From Phyllobacterium trifolii (GTDB lineage Bacteria; Pseudomonadota; Alphaproteobacteria; Rhizobiales; Rhizobiaceae), in NCBI RefSeq assembly GCF_014192095.1, contig NZ_JACHXN010000021.1:32236-96235 (forward strand): DNA of 64,000 nt, read 5' to 3'. The translations under genes were made by a program, and so were the position numbers. The notes beneath the pieces are model-generated. The model saw only the letters and a program-made list of their open reading frames with translations. It was not told where the DNA came from and ran no database searches. How positions within the stretch are numbered: the stretch's first letter is position 1; each line of letters starts with the position of its first letter. Positions 62,552-64,000 of this stretch are shown here, one piece after another.

Positions 62552-63724
62552 TTATGCTGGAGGCGTGATGTTCAAGGGTGGCGCGTCATCTCTCAGCAAT
62601 CCCGCAGCTTTGAGTTCCGCCCATAGGGCGCTCGGCAGTTCTTTCCCAAGGATGGCTCTGTTTGCATTGACCTCTGAAATACTCTGCCCTCCGGGAATTA
62701 CTGAAACGACAGCAGGGTGATGAAGGGGAAAATTCAGCGCAGCCTCTATCAGTGCAACATCGTGCCGCCTGCAGATGACATCGATCCGCTTCACACGTTC
62801 AATTACATTCAATGGCGCCTCTGAGTAATTATATTGTGCGCCGGTGACTGGTCCGCGAGCGAGGATGCCCGAGTTGTAAGGCCCCCCTAATATGATGCCG
62901 ATGCCACGTTCTTCACACATGGGCAAGAAGGTATCCAGAGCATCCTGTTCGAGCAATGTATACCGGCCTGCCAGCAGGAAAAGATCGAAGTCGCCCTGTT
63001 CAGCCAGATCCTGACACATTTGCCATTCATTTAGTCCCCCGCCGATGGCCTTCACTACGCCCTGGTCCCTGAGCGACAGCATGGCATGGTACCCGCCATG
63101 CATAAATTGATCGAGATAGGTCCGGCACTTCTCAAGCGTACCGTGAGTGAAGACGTCCAGATCGTGCGCAAGAAGAATGTCGAACCTATCGAGGCCCGTC
63201 CGCTCGAGCGATATCTCGAAAGAGCGCATAACTCCGTCATAACTGTAATCATAAACCTCGCGACGATTGGGTGTATCAAAGAATTTGCCGATGCCCGTTC
63301 GCTGCTCCGGTGGGCAAGCTTGTAACAGCCTGCCGACCTTTGTGGATATGATGAATTCGTCTTGAGGCTTGGTCGTCAAAAATCTGCCGACGCGACGTTC
63401 TGATAGGCCCAGTCCGTACAGCGGCGCCGTATCGTAGTAGCGCACCCCGCTTTGCCAGGCAGCATCCAGAATGGCAAATGCGTGTTCTTCCGAGACCGTT
63501 TTGTAGAGATTGCCGAGGGGTGCAGATCCAAAGCCTAGTTCCGTGAAACCGAGCCCCCCGTTGCCTATGCGATCCCAATGACGAATCCTCAACGCGCTGT
63601 CCTTCCAATCTCCGATATTTTTGCACAAGGGGGAACCGATTGGCCGCAAAGATAACCTGCGCGGCGAATGTAGTATCTCTTGTCCTGAAAATGTACCGTT
63701 AGATCCAATGACTGTCACTCTCAC
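62552..63724 (-). CDS. Aldo/keto reductase, D-threo-aldose 1-dehydrogenase-like
   Basis: A frame of 390 codons. The family part begins around residue 55 (GLGFTELGFGSAPLGNLYKTV), so the real start is probably a later codon, for example a TTG near residue 44. The tetrad is intact: YYDTAPLYGLGLSERRVG, STKVGRLL and LLAHDLDVFTHG. The CEERGIGIILGGPYNSGILARG segment places it with the L-fucose/D-threo-aldose dehydrogenases, so it is a relative of the enzyme at 36651, 25 kb away. Its substrate may differ. Confidence 0.82.
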   Translation of the reverse strand: MRVTVIGSNGTFSGQEILHSPRRLSLRPIGSPLCKNIGDWKDSALRIRHWDRIGNGGLGFTELGFGSAPLGNLYKTVSEEHAFAILDAAWQSGVRYYDTAPLYGLGLSERRVGRFLTTKPQDEFIISTKVGRLLQACPPEQRTGIGKFFDTPNRREVYDYSYDGVMRSFEISLERTGLDRFDILLAHDLDVFTHGTLEKCRTYLDQFMHGGYHAMLSLRDQGVVKAIGGGLNEWQMCQDLAEQGDFDLFLLAGRYTLLEQDALDTFLPMCEERGIGIILGGPYNSGILARGPVTGAQYNYSEAPLNVIERVKRIDVICRRHDVALIEAALNFPLHHPAVVSVIPGGQSISEVNANRAILGKELPSALWAELKAAGLLRDDAPPLNITPPA

Positions 63725-63784
63725 TGAGCGCGGTGGTTGGCTGTAGCAACGTTTGCGGACCCATCTGCACGGATATCCGGGCCT

Positions 63785-64000
63785 TCATTGGTCACGGTGA
63801 TTTCTGGCAACTTCGCCACCCCCCGTAAGCCATCTTGCATCGAACCAGCGGTCCGCCGGCCCGTCATAGGGCAGCCGCGTGACATCCCAGTGGCTGACGA
63901 AGCGCGCGTAGGCGTCCCAGACCGGTGGGCCGCCGCCGATGAAGACGACACGGCCAGCAAAGCGCCTGAGCGTGTCCTCGGGATCCATGCTGGAGCGAAC
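63785..64000 (-). CDS. Dihydrofolate-reductase-like protein, C-terminal end (5' end outside window)
   Basis: The minus-strand frame is open through the right edge, so the gene begins beyond it. The visible part (RFAGRVVFIGGGPPVWDAYARF, SHWDVTRLPYDGPADRWFD) matches the end of a bacterial dihydrofolate reductase, including the GGxxx loop and final strands. The last 15 residues look unlike the family, so there may be a small frameshift near the end. Confidence 0.55.
   Translation of the reverse strand, partial: VRSSMDPEDTLRRFAGRVVFIGGGPPVWDAYARFVSHWDVTRLPYDGPADRWFDARWLTGGGEVARNHRDQ

Noticed and set aside
1..64000. CRISPR arrays, insertion sequences, integrase genes or long direct repeats
   Set aside because: I looked for regular repeats and transposase or integrase motifs and saw none; the duplications found are single diverged genes.

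Overview
The window looks like part of an alphaproteobacterial genome of the order Rhizobiales/Hyphomicrobiales (Phyllobacterium/Ochrobactrum/Mesorhizobium-like). The support is typical small families (DUF982, DUF3606), a HWE histidine kinase, FadR-type GntR regulators, a small heat-shock gene with a ROSE-like leader, and many promoters of the EcfG general-stress type (GGAAC-N17-GTT). There are no replication, rRNA or functional tRNA genes, so chromosome and megaplasmid cannot be told apart.

Layout. 1-12.7 kb is a stress and envelope region: the end of a YihY/BrkB protein, a phytanoyl-CoA dioxygenase-like enzyme, a YsnF-like stress protein, a glycosyltransferase/UDP-galactopyranose mutase fusion followed by a GH1-like protein, decayed DUF3606 and DUF982 genes, a YciF-like protein and a large catalase. 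14.1-24.6 kb holds a LivK/H/M/G/F-type importer, a LarA-family nickel-pincer racemase and the complete cofactor set LarC-LarE-LarB, with a beta-hydroxyacid dehydrogenase and a divergent GntR regulator. 24.5-37.6 kb holds an SDR, a second GntR, a GlcD/D-lactate-dehydrogenase-like flavoenzyme, glyoxalase I, a ribose-type sugar ABC importer, a GMC oxidoreductase, two aldo/keto reductases and an L-fuconolactonase-like amidohydrolase. This fits oxidative degradation of L-fucose or a similar aldose, with lactate and pyruvate as possible end products.

37.6-52 kb is a mixture of decayed regulators and transporters with intact genes: DUF488, an acetolactate-synthase-like enzyme, a GGDEF cyclase, an SbmA/BacA-like ABC exporter, SelO and an adenylate cyclase with TPRs. 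52-62 kb is dense in very small genes: zinc-ribbon paralogs, one-helix microproteins, DUF982, DUF3606, Hsp20, MgtC, a HWE kinase and an XRE regulator. The right edge has a third aldo/keto reductase and the end of a DHFR-like gene.

Two regulatory layers tie the region together. The sugar/hydroxyacid block carries one palindrome, TTGTACGACAA (the FadR-type TNGTnnnACNA form), in front of three transcription units, plus a one-mismatch copy at a fourth. The flanking stress regions carry ten exact GGAAC-N17-GTT promoters, nearly all just upstream of small stress genes in the correct orientation. About two such matches would be expected by chance in 64 kb on both strands.
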